From positions 18,219,982 to 18,283,981 of the forward strand of contig CM072168.1 of the NCBI GenBank assembly GCA_036850595.1: a DNA stretch of 64,000 bases, in the 5' to 3' direction. Position numbers and translations under genes: made by a program. This DNA comes from Rhyacichthys aspro (Eukaryota; Chordata; Actinopteri; Gobiiformes; Rhyacichthyidae). Below the pieces are notes generated by a model, which did not search any database, was not told the origin of the DNA, and worked only from the letters and a program-made list of their open reading frames with translations. Below are positions 9,212-22,829 of this stretch, one piece after another; position 1 is the stretch's first letter, and each line of letters starts with the position of its first letter.

Positions 9212-12200
9212 CTAAATAGTCACAACTACTGTCTTCAACCCTATTTTGGAAACCTGAACGATGGCTTGTACTAATGGGACATTGTAGAAAGTCAATCCTT
9301 CATCAGATGTTGAAGCATGTGTGACGTCTCCATCCAGTTTCTTTCTCTCTTGAGCCCAGACTCTTGAATCAGGAACAGTGTCGTTGTTTGGTGACACTGG
9401 AGGAATTAAATCTGGGATGTTGCTGCTGTAAAGATAATCCTCTGATGGAGTCCTTTTGGGTCGTTCTTTAGGCTCAGTTCTTGAAGCAGAGGCTTTTGCT
9501 CTGTCAGGTGACCGTGGGACAGGGACAACATTCACCACGGCATCACGTATTTGACCTGTAGATTGGGCCTCTTTCTCTGGTCCTTGTGATTTGATCATTT
9601 TAAGAACCCAGACCTCTGAGTCTGAGTCTTTCTCTCCGTCCAATGACCTGGCGTCAGGAACAGCAGCAGGTTTGTCCTCATGGGACAGACTCTCAGAGGG
9701 CTCACAATTCTGGGATCTTTGAGTTTTGCTGCTGATGTTTTGTGAGGTGTCTTTCTCCGATGCTGCCTTTTTTGGTCTTTTCTGATTCCAGACACTTGTA
9801 AACTCGTTAACTCCATCTAATGAGCTGGAGTCAGATACAGCATCAGATTTACATCCGTTCACATTTTCTGATGCCCTCTTTTGTATCATTTTGGAAGACC
9901 ATAGATCTGATTCATCGTCTTCATCGTCCAATGACCTGGAGGCAGCAACAGGTTTGTCACAATAGGACTGACTTTCAGAGGACTCCGACTTCTTGCTTCT
10001 TCTTGTTCTCTTTGTTTTTGTGTTTTGAGACGACCAGACCTCTGAATCAGAGTTTGAATCAGATGGACTTGATTCTGATGATGTTGTTTTTCTGTGCCTC
10101 CACACTCTTAATTCATATTCTTTTCCAAAAGGTCTGGACGCAGCTGAAGAATCAGGTTCAGGGAATAAACCTTCAAACTGGTCGTCTCGCTCTGACTCAC
10201 TACTTTGTCCAGATTCAGAGGAAACATCTTCTCTGTCAGGTGATGAAGCAGAGTTGAAAGCATTTTGGACATCCTCCTCTGACTTTTCCTCAAGTGCATC
10301 AACATGAGTGGAGCCATCAGCCAAACACTCCCTCATTATTTGTTTACACATCCTCAAACTGAAAATAAATGAATGAACATTAGTAACTGAATTATTGATG
10401 AAACTCTACACAGTGTGCTGCTCTTGTGAAGACACACAGACAGACTTACTAGTTGGTGCCTTTAGGGTCCTTGGACAAATGTGCCATGGTGATGAAAGGA
10501 TGCTGCAGGGCTTGTTGAGGCGAGAGTCGAAGGGCTGGATCAGGGTGGAGCAACCCTTTGAGAAGGTCCTGAAAAGCCTTCCGATCTTCATATTCCTCAG
10601 GCCCATACATTGGAAACACCTGCATTTGTTCAACAAGGCAGAGATTTCAGTCAGAGTTCTGCCTCTACTTCCTACAGCCATGAACTAAATAAATAAAGAA
10701 CACATTGTGTAGTTTCAGGTCAGAGGTCACCTACATGGACCAGATCGTCCAAAGTCTGGAGTTCGTCGTCAGAGCTGTTGTACTTTACAGGTCTTTTGTT
10801 TGTGACTTTGGTGAACTCTGCTGGTGTCAGAAGTCTCCATTTAATTGAAGAGTTATCCTCATCATCATCATCATCATCATCCGCGTCAGTAAAGAAGAGC
10901 GTGGTATAAAGCCCATTCAACAGCAGGTAGTCTGGTGGACATCCCACTAACTCCACTATACGTCTCATCTACAAAGTGAACACATAACAACATGAGCTGA
11001 CGTCCCACACCAAGGGTCCACATCTGTCTGAGGACAGGGGCCTACCATCTGGTATTCACAGTTAACAGTGAACAAGTTGCGTCCGAGGTAGAGGAAGGCC
11101 AAGTTACAGCCCAAGCCCCACATGTCGATGGCCTCGTCGAACATGTTTCCCAGAAAGACTTCTGGAGCCCTAAAAAACACAGGACACAACACATTGAGCA
11201 GAGTTCATAAAAGAAGCAGGAGAAAAGAAGAGTCATTATTATTGAGTCAAGCTGAACCCACCTGTATCTACGAGGCTGTTTCCACATCCCAGGCCTCACT
11301 TCAGAGGTGTGTATGGCCAGACCAAAGTCTATCACTTTGACCCTGAAAGGCTGCTGCTCCATGTTGGTGAACATGATGTTGTCTGGTTTCAGGTCAGTGT
11401 GCATCACACCGAGACCTTTCAGGGCTTCTAAAGCCACCAGTAGCTGCAGAAACAAATAGAAGACGTTTAATAGCTGCAAATGCTGATGTTTCAAATGTGT
11501 CTGAATGATATTTATCAGAACATCAGCTGCACACCTGCTGGGCAATGGGACGGATCTCACTTAGAGTCAGAGGATCCCAGTCTTCAGATTCAAGATAGTC
11601 ATAGAGACTCATGTCCAGCATTTCAAATGCTAGACAGGTGAGTCCTTTGTACTCAAACCTGTCCATGAACTGCACCAGATTGGATTTCTCACAATCGATG
11701 GAGCCCAGTTTTTCCAACATGGCCACCTGGGAACAATAAAAACTCTTAACTATCTTCTATATATCTTCTATCTACTATCTTCTGTCGTCAGTTTGTAGTT
11801 TTGATAAACTCATAAATGAAACTAGAGTTTAAATACTTACCTCTTCGTCTGCCTCTTTGATGGCTTTTGGATCTTTCAACATTTTAATTGCCACCATCTC
11901 CTTGGTTTGAATGTTTTGGCATCGGGCCACTTTACCAAAGCTGCCTTGGCCAAGAAACTTCTGGACGGAGTATGTGGCAGTGTTTCCCTTCAGAGTCTGA
12001 CCGACTCTAATGTCGTCTGCAGTTAGACGCTCTGTGGACGATGGACATTAAGGTCTGTTAGTCCAGTGTCCCATTAAAGCATTGGATGAACTCAACAGAA
12101 CTTTAAACTGAGATTATTGTAACACAAACATGTCTCTGTCTGAAGGTTTTGGCCAATCAAGTCTTTTTGAGACTCATGATTATTACTTTAACTTTGTATT

Positions 12201-12558
12201 GTTATGTTTGTGCTCCATGTACATGAGCAAATAAATGATAAATGAAATGAACAATAAGAGCAGTGACCACAAAACAAACATAGTTCACAATGTTTTTCAA
12301 AGTTTTATAACGTCTGTTGACTTTATAGACTAGGTTGAATATTAATTTTTGCCAACGACATAATTAAGGAGAAAAAGTCTTTAAATCTAAACTGAAACAA
12401 GCCTAAAATCCACAGGAACTAATATTTTTAGACCTGTTTACACTGAAAACATTTCAAATCAACACAGTTTTATGTAGAAGCTAATGTCAGTTCAAAACAA
12501 TATCAGAATATGTGACTGTAACTGTTGACGTACCTGTGTCTTCTGAGAGGGACAGCAT
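9212..12558 (-). CDS. HIPK-like serine/threonine kinase (8 exons)
   Basis: Minus-strand coding exons: 12558-12534, 12031-11841, 11726-11535, 11443-11262, 11169-11046, 10968-10735, 10619-10450 and 10358-9212. All junctions are GT-AG and phases agree, giving 754 residues. The kinase domain shows the glycine loop GQGSFGKV (residues 36-43), VAIK with Lys58, HTDLKPDN (151-158), DFG (175-177) and APE (198-200). The WRLLTP insert and the HPFITMAHL end are hallmarks of the homeodomain-interacting protein kinase family (CMGC group), nuclear regulators of transcription factors. Residues 374-754 form an acidic, Ser-rich, probably disordered tail with six W-centred repeats. The activation loop reads GMWKQPRRYR, where HIPK1/2 carry an autophosphorylated Tyr (STYLQSRYYR). 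The family is expanded in fishes, so no one-to-one human orthologue is assigned. Splice sites are inferred by eye. Confidence 0.93.
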
Positions 12559-12680
12559 TGTTTCTGAGTCGGGGACAGTCTTTAAATCAAATCCAGACTA
12601 GTTCAGTCCTGGTTCAAAAGTGTGTGTGTCTCGTCTCGTGATCTCTTTAAAATGAACTTGTTGGAACAGAACTTTTATAA
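12559..12680 (-). promoter_or_regulatory. Kinase promoter and 5' leader with TATA box
   Basis: On the minus strand, TATAAAAG lies at 12679-12672, about 115 bases upstream of the start codon at 12558. Transcription starting about 30 bases after the TATA box would leave a leader of roughly 85-90 nt. The context before the ATG (GAAACAATGC) is acceptable for initiation. No CpG island is present, which suggests regulated rather than housekeeping expression. Confidence 0.55.
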
Positions 12681-14399
12681 ATAAACTCCTAGAATCATGA
12701 CCCGTGACCTCAGCGTTATCGCCGTGGCAACGACTGGAACCCATCACTGCTTCCATTTACCTCCAGATAATCCTATGTTAAAAACGTATTAAAGTAAAAA
12801 TCAAATATTGACTCGTGAGTTCAGAAATAAGCACCGCAAACAACGCAAACATGTTTCATGAAGTCAGACACATTAAGTGTATAGTAAACTAAGGCAAAGA
12901 AATGCATTATAGAAGTTTTATGTGATATTCTTTGCATTCAATGTTTATAATGTTTCTGTATGGATTGTGTCATGTAGTGATGTGTTAAATCATATTTGAA
13001 TATTTCATAAACCCACTGTACACCAGGGCTGCATAACTATGGCCATTCATAAATAATTACAGGACTTATAGTAAAAAGAGTCAAGGTAACACAACATTTT
13101 AAAGGGTAAATCTTAATAAAAAGAGAGTAAAGAGGATTGAAACATTTCTTTTGTGTATTTATTATTAGTATTCTAATATATATAATATATATAGTATTAG
13201 TATTCCTGGGAGGTCAGCAAGTGTTGAGAAGCAAATACATTTTAAATAAAATCATTGATTATAAAATCTGGTAAAGGTCAGAGTAAAACTGAGATAAGTT
13301 AATAAACATACAAACAACCACATAGTTTTAACATTTTGTTTCTTTAATAATTATTATTATTGTTATTATTTTGGTAATTAGCAAAGTTTGACTAATAAAG
13401 TAAAGTAAGTCTGTTTGTATTACAGTATTTTCTATTAATTCTACAATAAAGGTAAATTCACAGTAATTTTCTGTGTTTAAAACAAATCCTTACAGTAAAA
13501 ACAAAAGAACTTTAAATTAGTGAGAGAAAGAAGTCTAGTCAGACGCAATAAAAATAGTTTTTGGTAAAAGATCAGCAGTGAGGCTTGGGGCAGTGGCGCC
13601 ATTACCTGGATCTGTTTCTCTTTCCTGGAACTGGTCAAATCTATATTATTGAAAGGAGGATGAATGGAGGGGAACATTGTTTGGCCATACTTTATGAGGA
13701 TAAGGAAAGGATAACAGGTTGAAATGGTCAACCAGCCAAGGCATAATGAGAGGAAGAACAATAAAGTGAGGTTTGTCAATGGATGCAAGACACAACCAGA
13801 TTACATTCTTCAACCAAGAGGCAAGGGCTGACCTGGAGTCGCTTTTAGCAGAGATTCAGTTTAATAAGGGTTTTAAAAAAAGAAACATAGTCCACAAAGA
13901 GGACAACTGCAGCACAGGACAACACAGTGAACACATAATACAGCCACAGAGGCCAGCAAAATGAGATAAATATCATATAATTGGGTAAGGTAGCAAAAGT
14001 CTAGCTAGTGATGCTAACAGTAAATGCAGGACCCTTGGATTTTTTGAGGAACAACAGACAGTGTTTTAAAGAAGTTTCTAATATTGCAATTACAGCTGTT
14101 ACTATGAAAAAATACATTTACTCTGCATTTACTCTTTGCTTTATTACTTTATCTGTACATAAAACAATACTACTCTATAAGTTCAAAAAGGCACATAAAT
14201 GACTTAATATATGACTGATGTACTTACTTTTTACATTATTGTTAATTGCAGATGTCATGATGGAAAACTTTAACTCTTTAAGCATTAACTTGACTGAAAT
14301 CCTTATAAAGAAGTCTATTTGGTTCAGAGAAAACACATTTTAAACATTAGGGAGAGTACATTTAATTGAATAGACAATAGTGGGTTTGTAATCTAATTC

Positions 14400-14880
14400 T
14401 CATTCACAGTAATGCTGCTTATATCGCTGCACTCTCTGAAATTAAGAGTGAAAATGAGCTGTAATGTGCCACACTCTCTCTGTGAAAGTGAGGCCAAGAG
14501 TCTGATCACAGGTTTTATCGCCGTGTGCCGTCCCACCGCCACAGATGGACCCTGTGGGGTGTGCTTCCAACAGAGGGGCAGGAAACAGCGCAGACCAGGT
14601 GTGACACCAACAGCACCAGACTCTGCCTTCGGGCCCGGCTCCGATTCAAACTCTTCTGCTGCGGAGAGCGCCACTGAGAGCGCCACTGAGCGAAAAGACT
14701 CGGACGCGGCTTAGTCTGAAAAATGAGTGCCATCAGCGCCTCAGCGTCCGGATTAATGAGGACCCACGGTGCTGAGCCAGGCAAAGGCGCCTCATTTGTT
14801 TGGAGTCTCCATTAAACAGCAGAGAGAGGGATTCAGGGAGCACTGTCGGAGTGAAGGGATCCCAGAAGGTCAAGGTTCAA
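14400..14880. other. GC-rich block of unknown role
   Basis: This island is clearly GC-richer than its surroundings and open on both strands (plus 14412-14714; minus 14393-14686 and 14515-14784), as expected for GC-rich DNA with few stop triplets. A short direct repeat, GAGAGCGCCACT, lies near 14664-14690. There is no recognisable protein family. It could be a conserved non-coding element or the CpG-rich start of an unrecognised transcript. Confidence 0.3.
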
Positions 14881-17800
14881 AGTTAAAAACTCTTTTACTT
14901 CTCCACTTCATTTCTCATCTTAGATCAAATGTGTCTGTATTTATCTTCAAGTAAAGTCAATGTTAAGGTAATATGTGGTTATGTTATGTTATTACAGACT
15001 TCTACTTCTTTCCCTAAACTCATCCCAAACTCTCATACTGCTGTGACCCTTGGTGCTTGATTTAAAACCAGTGCATATTGTAGCTGTACATTTTGGGCAG
15101 CACTGAAAAAAGATAAAGTTTAATATGCTATAAGTTACACAAAACTCCTCAAAAAGCTGTAACTTTTCTCCTCTTGGTTCAACAAAATCCAACAAAGTAT
15201 TTTCTCGTCAGCTGCAGATGACCTTCAATGCCACAATTATTTATTGATTGACTTTGTTTCACTGATACTTGGGGAAAACCAAGGCAGCTCATGGATAAAT
15301 AGTGATGCAATGTTTTCTGTGTACTCTTTCTTTGCACCATTCCTCTTCAGACCAGGCTAAATAATGAAGGATAAACCCAGTGTAAGGTTATAGAAAAGAT
15401 ACAGTGCAACATTGCCAACCTCTCTTGATGTCACATTCACTGTTCTCTATTTTACGTGACATGGCTGAAGAAGTAAAGAGATCACTGGACGCCCGTGTTC
15501 AGTCTGGCCTGTAATGTGAAGTTGTGTTGGACCGACAGAAGAGGACTGCACTGCAGCAACCAGTTTCTTTATTCTTTCCATTACATGAGCCCACAGCCTC
15601 GCACTCACACCCAGCAATTGTATTTAGATATATTGATTCATTCATCTGACGGAGACCTTTGTGAATTTTTGGCTTTTCATGCTCGGGTGGACATAATAGA
15701 ATTGAAGAGGGAGAAGGTACGCTCGCACCAAAAAGCCATTTAAAAACAATTAGCATGTATCATTAGGCAGGAGGAGAGGAAAGCACCTGAAGGAGCACAG
15801 GCAAAGAGTAAAGAGAAGAGACAGACGGGATAATAGTCAGGACCAAGGACGTTAGTGTCGGCGAGTCCATGATAATCTGATGATCTCCATAATGCACTGA
15901 TGAAAATCATGTGTCACAATATAACGGCTCCGAGCGCTGACTTTACGCACCGTCATTACTGCCACACTCAAAGTGCCTTCTCCTCAGTAACGTCAGGGCG
16001 GCAGTAAAAGTGGGAAAAGTAATGAATGCAGCACGACAGAAGGAATAACCTACAGGAGCTCTGAGTTCAAAGGTCAAATGTGTAGTTTTAGCAGCATATG
16101 TTGGTGAAATTTCAGCTTGAAATACATCGCCTTTTACCTTTTCTTTTACAGACCGTGAGCAGCTACGGTAGCCCTGCAGGGACATGCTGTTGTCTATGAA
16201 CTGAACGAGAGGAAATAGGAAGTCATAAAAGTCTCCTTCCTCTGGGTTCTGTGGAGCTTTAAATGTAATACTGAGAGAAAAATATATATTATTGACATCA
16301 AAAACAGTTTTGACTGATGAGTTCTATTTTGTTTAACTTTATACTATGGATTTTTACAGCTTTAAACTTGGTGAAATAGCATTGTGCAGCAGGTTCCTTT
16401 TAATGGGAGAAAATGACAGCAGAAAATATAGTTCATATCATATAAAGGAGTGAGAAAGTGGTTGTTTAGATAAGATTGTACATAGTAAAAGTGTCTTAAT
16501 TAGTACAATGTTAATGTCCTGTCTTATGTTTGTGCGGCTGCTGTCTGAAGACCTGTAAAAATGACCAAAAACTCATTTCAAACAAGATGAAATGTCTAAA
16601 CAGTCGAAATAGTCCAGTGCAGCCATTAGGTACAACAAAAATGTACCAAACAAAGACCTAGAACAGACATTTAATGGAAAAAACTACTTTAAAAAAGAAG
16701 CAAGACAGTAAATATTAATGAAACCATGCAGAGAAATAGGGAAGTATTACAAAAAAATCCCATAATTTGTGTTTTTCATGAGTGTTCCTCGCTCGTGCTC
16801 CAGACTGGGGCCACATTCAGAGTCATCTTTCACAAAAACCTACAGCCTCATACTTCAACCTACGCTCTTTTAATCAGGGTTGGATTTATTTCTGTCATTA
16901 TTTTGTATATTACACAATACCCTTGTACCTTTCTTTAATATCTGTCTTTAATCAGGTGTAGTTCTGCTGATGACCTGCAAATGTTATTACATAAAGGTAC
17001 ATTACTTTTTTTAACTTTTGACATTTGGAAACTAGGTTGCCATAAAGTTAAAAAAAAGGTTGTACAAAATGCCAAAATTGCTGTTTAACATTTGTGTGTG
17101 ATTAATTGTATTTGTTTTCCAGCCTCCTTTACTTTTATTTCTAAAGAGCAAAGCTTTGGTGGTAGATTATTCTAACCCCATTTTATGACATTTCCTTTTT
17201 TTATTATGAGACCAACCCATAATCAGGATAAAATGGCTCATAATCGAGGTTTTAAAAACGCTGTGCAGCAGAAGTGAGCTTCAGTAAAAGGTAAAAGAGA
17301 TTAAAGACCTGCTGATCTTTTATGGCTCACGCAGTTCATTTTGTTTCATCTATCGACTGTGTTTTAATTACAGTGTGAATTATTAGGGGACGTCAAACAC
17401 AAAGACTTTGGTACACATTAATATTCACTTTACAAGTACAAATAATTTAAATACAGCGAACAATGAGCATTAACAAACAAATATGGACAAAGAGCATGTG
17501 ACAACAGTGTCTCAATCAAAGCTAAGTGTTCTTCTCTTCTTTTCTTTCTTCTTGAGTAGATATTTTTTGTCCATTTGTTGCTGCTTGTCTTGTCCCTTCC
17601 AGGTCCCAGTTAATCAGGATCACAAACAGAAGAAGATTCGTCTCCAAAAACACCTCTTTTGTCTATTTTTCTTGTTACTTTGGCATTGCTTACACCGCTG
17701 ACACTTGTTTATCTTTGTAAATTGATTGATTAAAGCAACCCTGCATAACTTTTATCCAGTAGAGGATGCAGATCCCTTTAGAGACTGTCTGTGTTGCTAC

Positions 17801-20800
17801 GATAGCAGCATCATTTTACGGACGTTTGTTTTCAAATGTAGACTATTAAAGATGGCAAGTTTGGAAGAAAAAAACATGTCTTCTTAAACAGTACAGTCAT
17901 TTCAGTTTATTTGGTTTCTATTTATCTCTGCACCCTGTATTTCAGTGTTGCAACGTATGTAATGTCAATGAGACCACGTCCCAGCAATAGGAAAGTTATA
18001 TTTTAAGGTTTTTGTCCAACTGAGAGGGTACTGTGTCAATAAGATAGACAGGATTCTACTGGTCTCATGTCTAAGAACCATCAAAATGATTTGGAGAACA
18101 TATATTTTTGGCCTAAAAGTTACACAGAGCTGTTTTAATAAACCTTTACTCTTTTTTTGTGTTTTTTTATCCTGTGGCCTCCCTCCTTGTCCGGACCTTG
18201 AGCCAGTTTGTGACAGTGGTCGTATAAAAGAGTTAATTTGGGGCAACACATGAGCACAAGGACCACAGTCTGCACTCCACCTTCACACAACGGTTTAAGG
18301 GAAAAGCAAAAGAAAGCATCTATGTTTAAAGTTTCCTTGAGTGAACAAAAGGAGAGATGAGTCATATTTCCACACTCACACTTTTTGATATCGAACGATA
18401 ACGCGGCGATGTCTTTGCAAAAAAAAAACAACCTAAGAGCCTTTTCTGACGAGGGGTGGACGACCCAGAGAACTTACGCCGACATCCAAACCTTTGTCAA
18501 GTTTAAGATGTTAGCAACGGCCAGACACATCAGAAAAGGTTCAAAGGGGAATATAAAGCTGTCTGCGAGTCCATTAAGAGCAGCACTCCTGGGACCAGAA
18601 TGTTTTCAAGGTTTAAGACTCAAGAAAAAAAATTTTGTCCGTGTACATCTCTGTAGTTTTCTTCTGCTTTGGTAAATGAACTTTGAAACACTGTGGTACT
18701 TTCACAGCTTGTAAAAAATGTTGGTTATTATAAAAACAGAAAAGATTTTTAGTGGTAGCAAGGCTAGGTTTAGTTGCAGTACCTCAAGTGTCCACTGGTG
18801 AAACTGGAGACGTAGTAAAGAGTAAATGTCATTTTCAGTTCTACAAATACATTCAAAATAATGAGATAAATCTTTCTGCTATGAGCTTTCTCCGTACAGT
18901 AAAATAGTGGATTTAGTTTCATTTTTATAAATATATAGATGCCTTCCAGAGAATCATTGGTATCTTTCAGAGCAGCTGTGTGTTTCTTTACTGAACTTTT
19001 GAAGAACAGGGCCGTGAACACATCATGAATCCAAACATCAGTCAGCACTCATGAGCAACTTGACCCTTTAACAGTTCACATTAGCCCCATGTCTGTGCCT
19101 CCCCGGGGCTTCTGGCTCAATGACAGACACTGAAACAAATAACTCAGCTGACATGAGCAGATATAGCAGCCATTGTGTTTTAACTTCCACATATTGAAGC
19201 AGCGGGGGCCTTTGTTTAGCTGGACACTCTGAAAGCACCGGGGAATTTAAGATTAGGTGCTTAGTAAATATTACAACAGGCCACACATACACTCACAGTA
19301 TGATTAATTATGATTTTTTTAATGAGAAGTTCACCAGGACACACGCCACTGGAGTGTCAAATTAAACCTATAATGAACAGCTATTTCTCGAGGAATTATG
19401 AATATCTGAACCTTGATAAGGTCAACTCGGATACACTACGGTAAAATTGGCATTTCTCCACTCAAGTCATTAAACCGCAGCTCATTTCTCCAGAGCATGT
19501 CAATGAAACCACTCACAGGGCTGCATTAGAGGTAAACACACACATACAACACACAAACAGCTAAAGAAGTTGAATATAAAGTGACCTGATGACAATATAA
19601 TGTAAAGTGAAAATCAAACATGTTGCTGTTTCAATGCATAAGTCAAAATGTGATTAAAAACGGGAATTGCAACTAACATTTTGTGGTTTATTTGGCTTCA
19701 TTATGCACGATTATATAAAAATAGCTGGTATCTATTAATAAGGAAGCAGGGAAGGTTGCCATTAGAGAGCTGCCAGTCAAAACTCACTGCACATGTCTGA
19801 TTGACAGCTCGGCGTCTGTGGTGCAGCAGGTCGACCCGTCACTGTGTTTACTGGCAGCCAATGATTAAAAACCACAAAACCACAGCGAAAAGTGGATTAA
19901 TAAAAGAAACTGTTACGACTAAAAGAAGACGCTGCTTCAACAAGGGCCAGGAATCAACTTATTTGTGGATGAAGCCAGTGGAGTAAATCTTCACTTCTCT
20001 TTCACTTTGCCAGAATACATTTTCTGTTTCCAAATGGAAGAATATAGTGTAAAGACACTCGAGAAAAACATGCCTCGGTTTCAAGATTAAAAACAGCAGG
20101 AGTGTTGCAACACAGAAAATATATAAATATAAGATGAAAACATACAGTATATTTTTGTATTATTTCTTTTTATATGATCACAGCTTGTGCATGACAGATA
20201 TTCCTGATGTGTGTGTACTTCTTTCCGAGGGTCTCAGCTAGATTTACATTTTTCAAAAGTATGTCCAGGTGCCTAGATCTAAACTACACGAGCGAACCAC
20301 GACCTGGACGACAGAATCACAGGATCCTGCTCCACAAACAGTGTCACGCTGGATTAAAGACGTGTTTTTCAATCTCAAACTGGAGAAAATCTGATTTGTA
20401 ATGACGTTTTTATCAGATGTGGAAGCCTTTTTTTATTTTTTAAACCGATCATCGACACAGGTCCAGGAATAGAACATTTTTATTCTTTTCTGGTTGTTTT
20501 TTGTTTTTTTATCTATGTGTATTTGTGCTTTACGTTTAACTTTTTTGTATTGTATTATATTTAGTTTTTTTTTTTATTATTATTATTATTTTGTTTTTGT
20601 ATTTTTGTATCATTTAAATTCAATAAACACAGAAAACACTAGAATTTCTGCACTGCAAGATTGTTAACTTACCCATATTTATAATTGTGTAGTTCTTGCC
20701 TGTAGCATTTCATGTTTCACTAGTGTCTGCCTTGATACGGTAAATTTAGCCAAACACTGGACTAACTTCACAGTAAAAAAATAATAATAATAATAACTTC

Positions 20801-22829
20801 GGGTCCTGGTCATGTTTTATAGATGAAATTCAGTTTTAAAATCCCATATGTACCACACTATACAGCTCTATTTCTAAATATCGTCCAACTGAGACCATTG
20901 CAATATTATGTTTTGTGCTCCCTTTATACCGCTGCCATCTTCATTTTTAATTAACTCAGTATCTTATAAGTGTGTGTTGATTTTTGCGTCTGTTGCAGGT
21001 GTTTGTTTGTGTCCAGCAGTGACGTGGCTTCGGTAATGTACATTTTTATTTCATCCTTGTGTAGAAATGACAACAAAAGCCAGGAGTTCTTTCGGAGACA
21101 GTCTCTATGTGATGATCTGAAGGGCAAACAGTATAACAGTATGATATTTATATGGTATTTCTGTGCACCATGAAGAAAAAATGAAGAGGCTGGAGGACAC
21201 ATAAAAGAATTGAGACATTTTTCCTTCCACAAAAATATCCTCTACGTCCCACATTTGGTGTTTTTTTTTTACATCAGGTCGTCCCAGCTCCAAATGATCT
21301 GTTTTGTTGCACACGAGGCCTTCTACTGTTACTATGCAGTTCCCAGAGTGAAAATAAGACACATATCCTACTGTGTGGCTGCACGCAAACAAGCAGCCCT
21401 CCTTTCATTAACAGAGAATCACCACGGGAGGCAGAACTAATAGAATCCAGGCAATAACACTTTTAACTAATGTAATCAGCTCCCATTACAGCGCTCTGCT
21501 CTTGTGTGGGGTCTTCAGAGCAAAATCATTTTCTTAACAGTGTTGGGGTGAAAGTATCAGCTGCGTGGAGTTGTTTCCACAGAGAACAATGACACGAGTA
21601 CAGGTTCATCATGTTAAACGGCGTGGAGTGTGTGCAGATTTGTGTAGCTCTCATAAGAAAACCTGTGAATAGATCGTATCAAATCCTTTTTAAAGACTGT
21701 AAATTCATTTTTCTTTCGCTAAAGCCTTCATATGACAGAGTTTCAACCTATAACATTCATTATTCTGGCAGGAAAGTTGCCCTACAAATAATCAGTGTTG
21801 TGTTAAATGAAATTCATAGTTGTTCCAGGCCAGTGGCTCCTGTTATGCTAAATTAAATTTGATACGTTCTGCTTTTCAAAATGTCTCGAGCCGACTGTAC
21901 ACACTTATAATACAGTGTTCACTAAATCTCTCGCCCAAAGCCTTTACTTCTAGTTTTCATTTAAACTGTTTTGCGTCTGGACTTCATCAGATACGCTCTG
22001 TGTGGCATTTTTAAATATAATTGTGAGACGCAGCGGATTACGCCTTTGAGTTGCATTCAGGTGATGTAGTACAGCCACGTTTAGTCATCGCTGCTCATTT
22101 TCTGGTGATGTTTTTGTTTTCGTTGACCCAGTGTACAGATATATAATGATATCAGATATTTAACACAAAACAGGTTGAAGTTTTGAGATATTTCCTCTGA
22201 AAACCAGATTTGTAGACACAAGATTGCACTTTTGCGCTTTAGATTAATGAAATAGATCTTGAATATTTGGTGAAAAATCTTTATTTACATCAAGATAGAC
22301 ACTCACTTTACTCACTTTCTATAACATCTGTCAAAGTAAATCACCACCAAAACTAGCTTTCTTTTATTTAACTCTTTCTTGAGATAAAAATAAGTGATCT
22401 GAACATGATGCACACTCATAATGACTGATAATAGCTGCTGAAGTTTATAAATTGTGCCCTCAGATAATTAGAACTTAATATTGTATGGGATATTGCATGA
22501 TCTTGTGTATATTGACATTGATGTACAGAAAAATAAGTTGGAAAAAAATAAAACACTGAATTAGTGTCTCTGCCATTCAGCTAGTGTCAAAGCTGTATGT
22601 CTTTATGAAACTAAATCATAAAAAGTATGAATTATGAGTGAATTTATAATAACTTACACTGGATTAAATGTGATCTTACGTTGTGTAATGGTTTTTATTT
22701 GCAAACAAAGGAGCTGCAGGAATTTAGAGTTTAATAGTGTGTTAATTGTATTTACTAATCATAGTGTGTCTGAAAAAGGGTTTTAATGTCAAGGCTTGAT
22801 GGATTTACAATAAACAAATGCCGCCTTTT

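Larger units (their letters stand above)
8077..9259. repeat. Long interrupted inverted repeat at kinase 3' end
   Basis: The plus-strand segment 8077-8250, continued at about 8833-8871, matches the reverse complement of 9060-9259. A perfect 23-bp match lies at 8144-8166 versus 9167-9189 (TGTCAGTGTGGCTCCAGTCT plus GGA). Other shared blocks are GTTCAGGTT (8077-8085 and 9251-9259), AAGTCAAC, ACACGGAAC and a TTGGTGCATTCATGTG segment (from 8839, and ending at 9092). The right arm covers the last coding residues, the stop codon and the 3' flank of the HIPK-like gene, so the left arm is an inverted partial copy of that gene end or both are arms of a fold-back element. The left arm is broken by a SINE, an A-rich run and a hairpin. 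Confidence 0.75.

Noticed and set aside
9820..10257. A 145-codon plus-strand frame opposite the kinase tail
   Set aside because: It is a shadow of the large terminal kinase exon on the minus strand, caused by its biased Ser/Asp codons.
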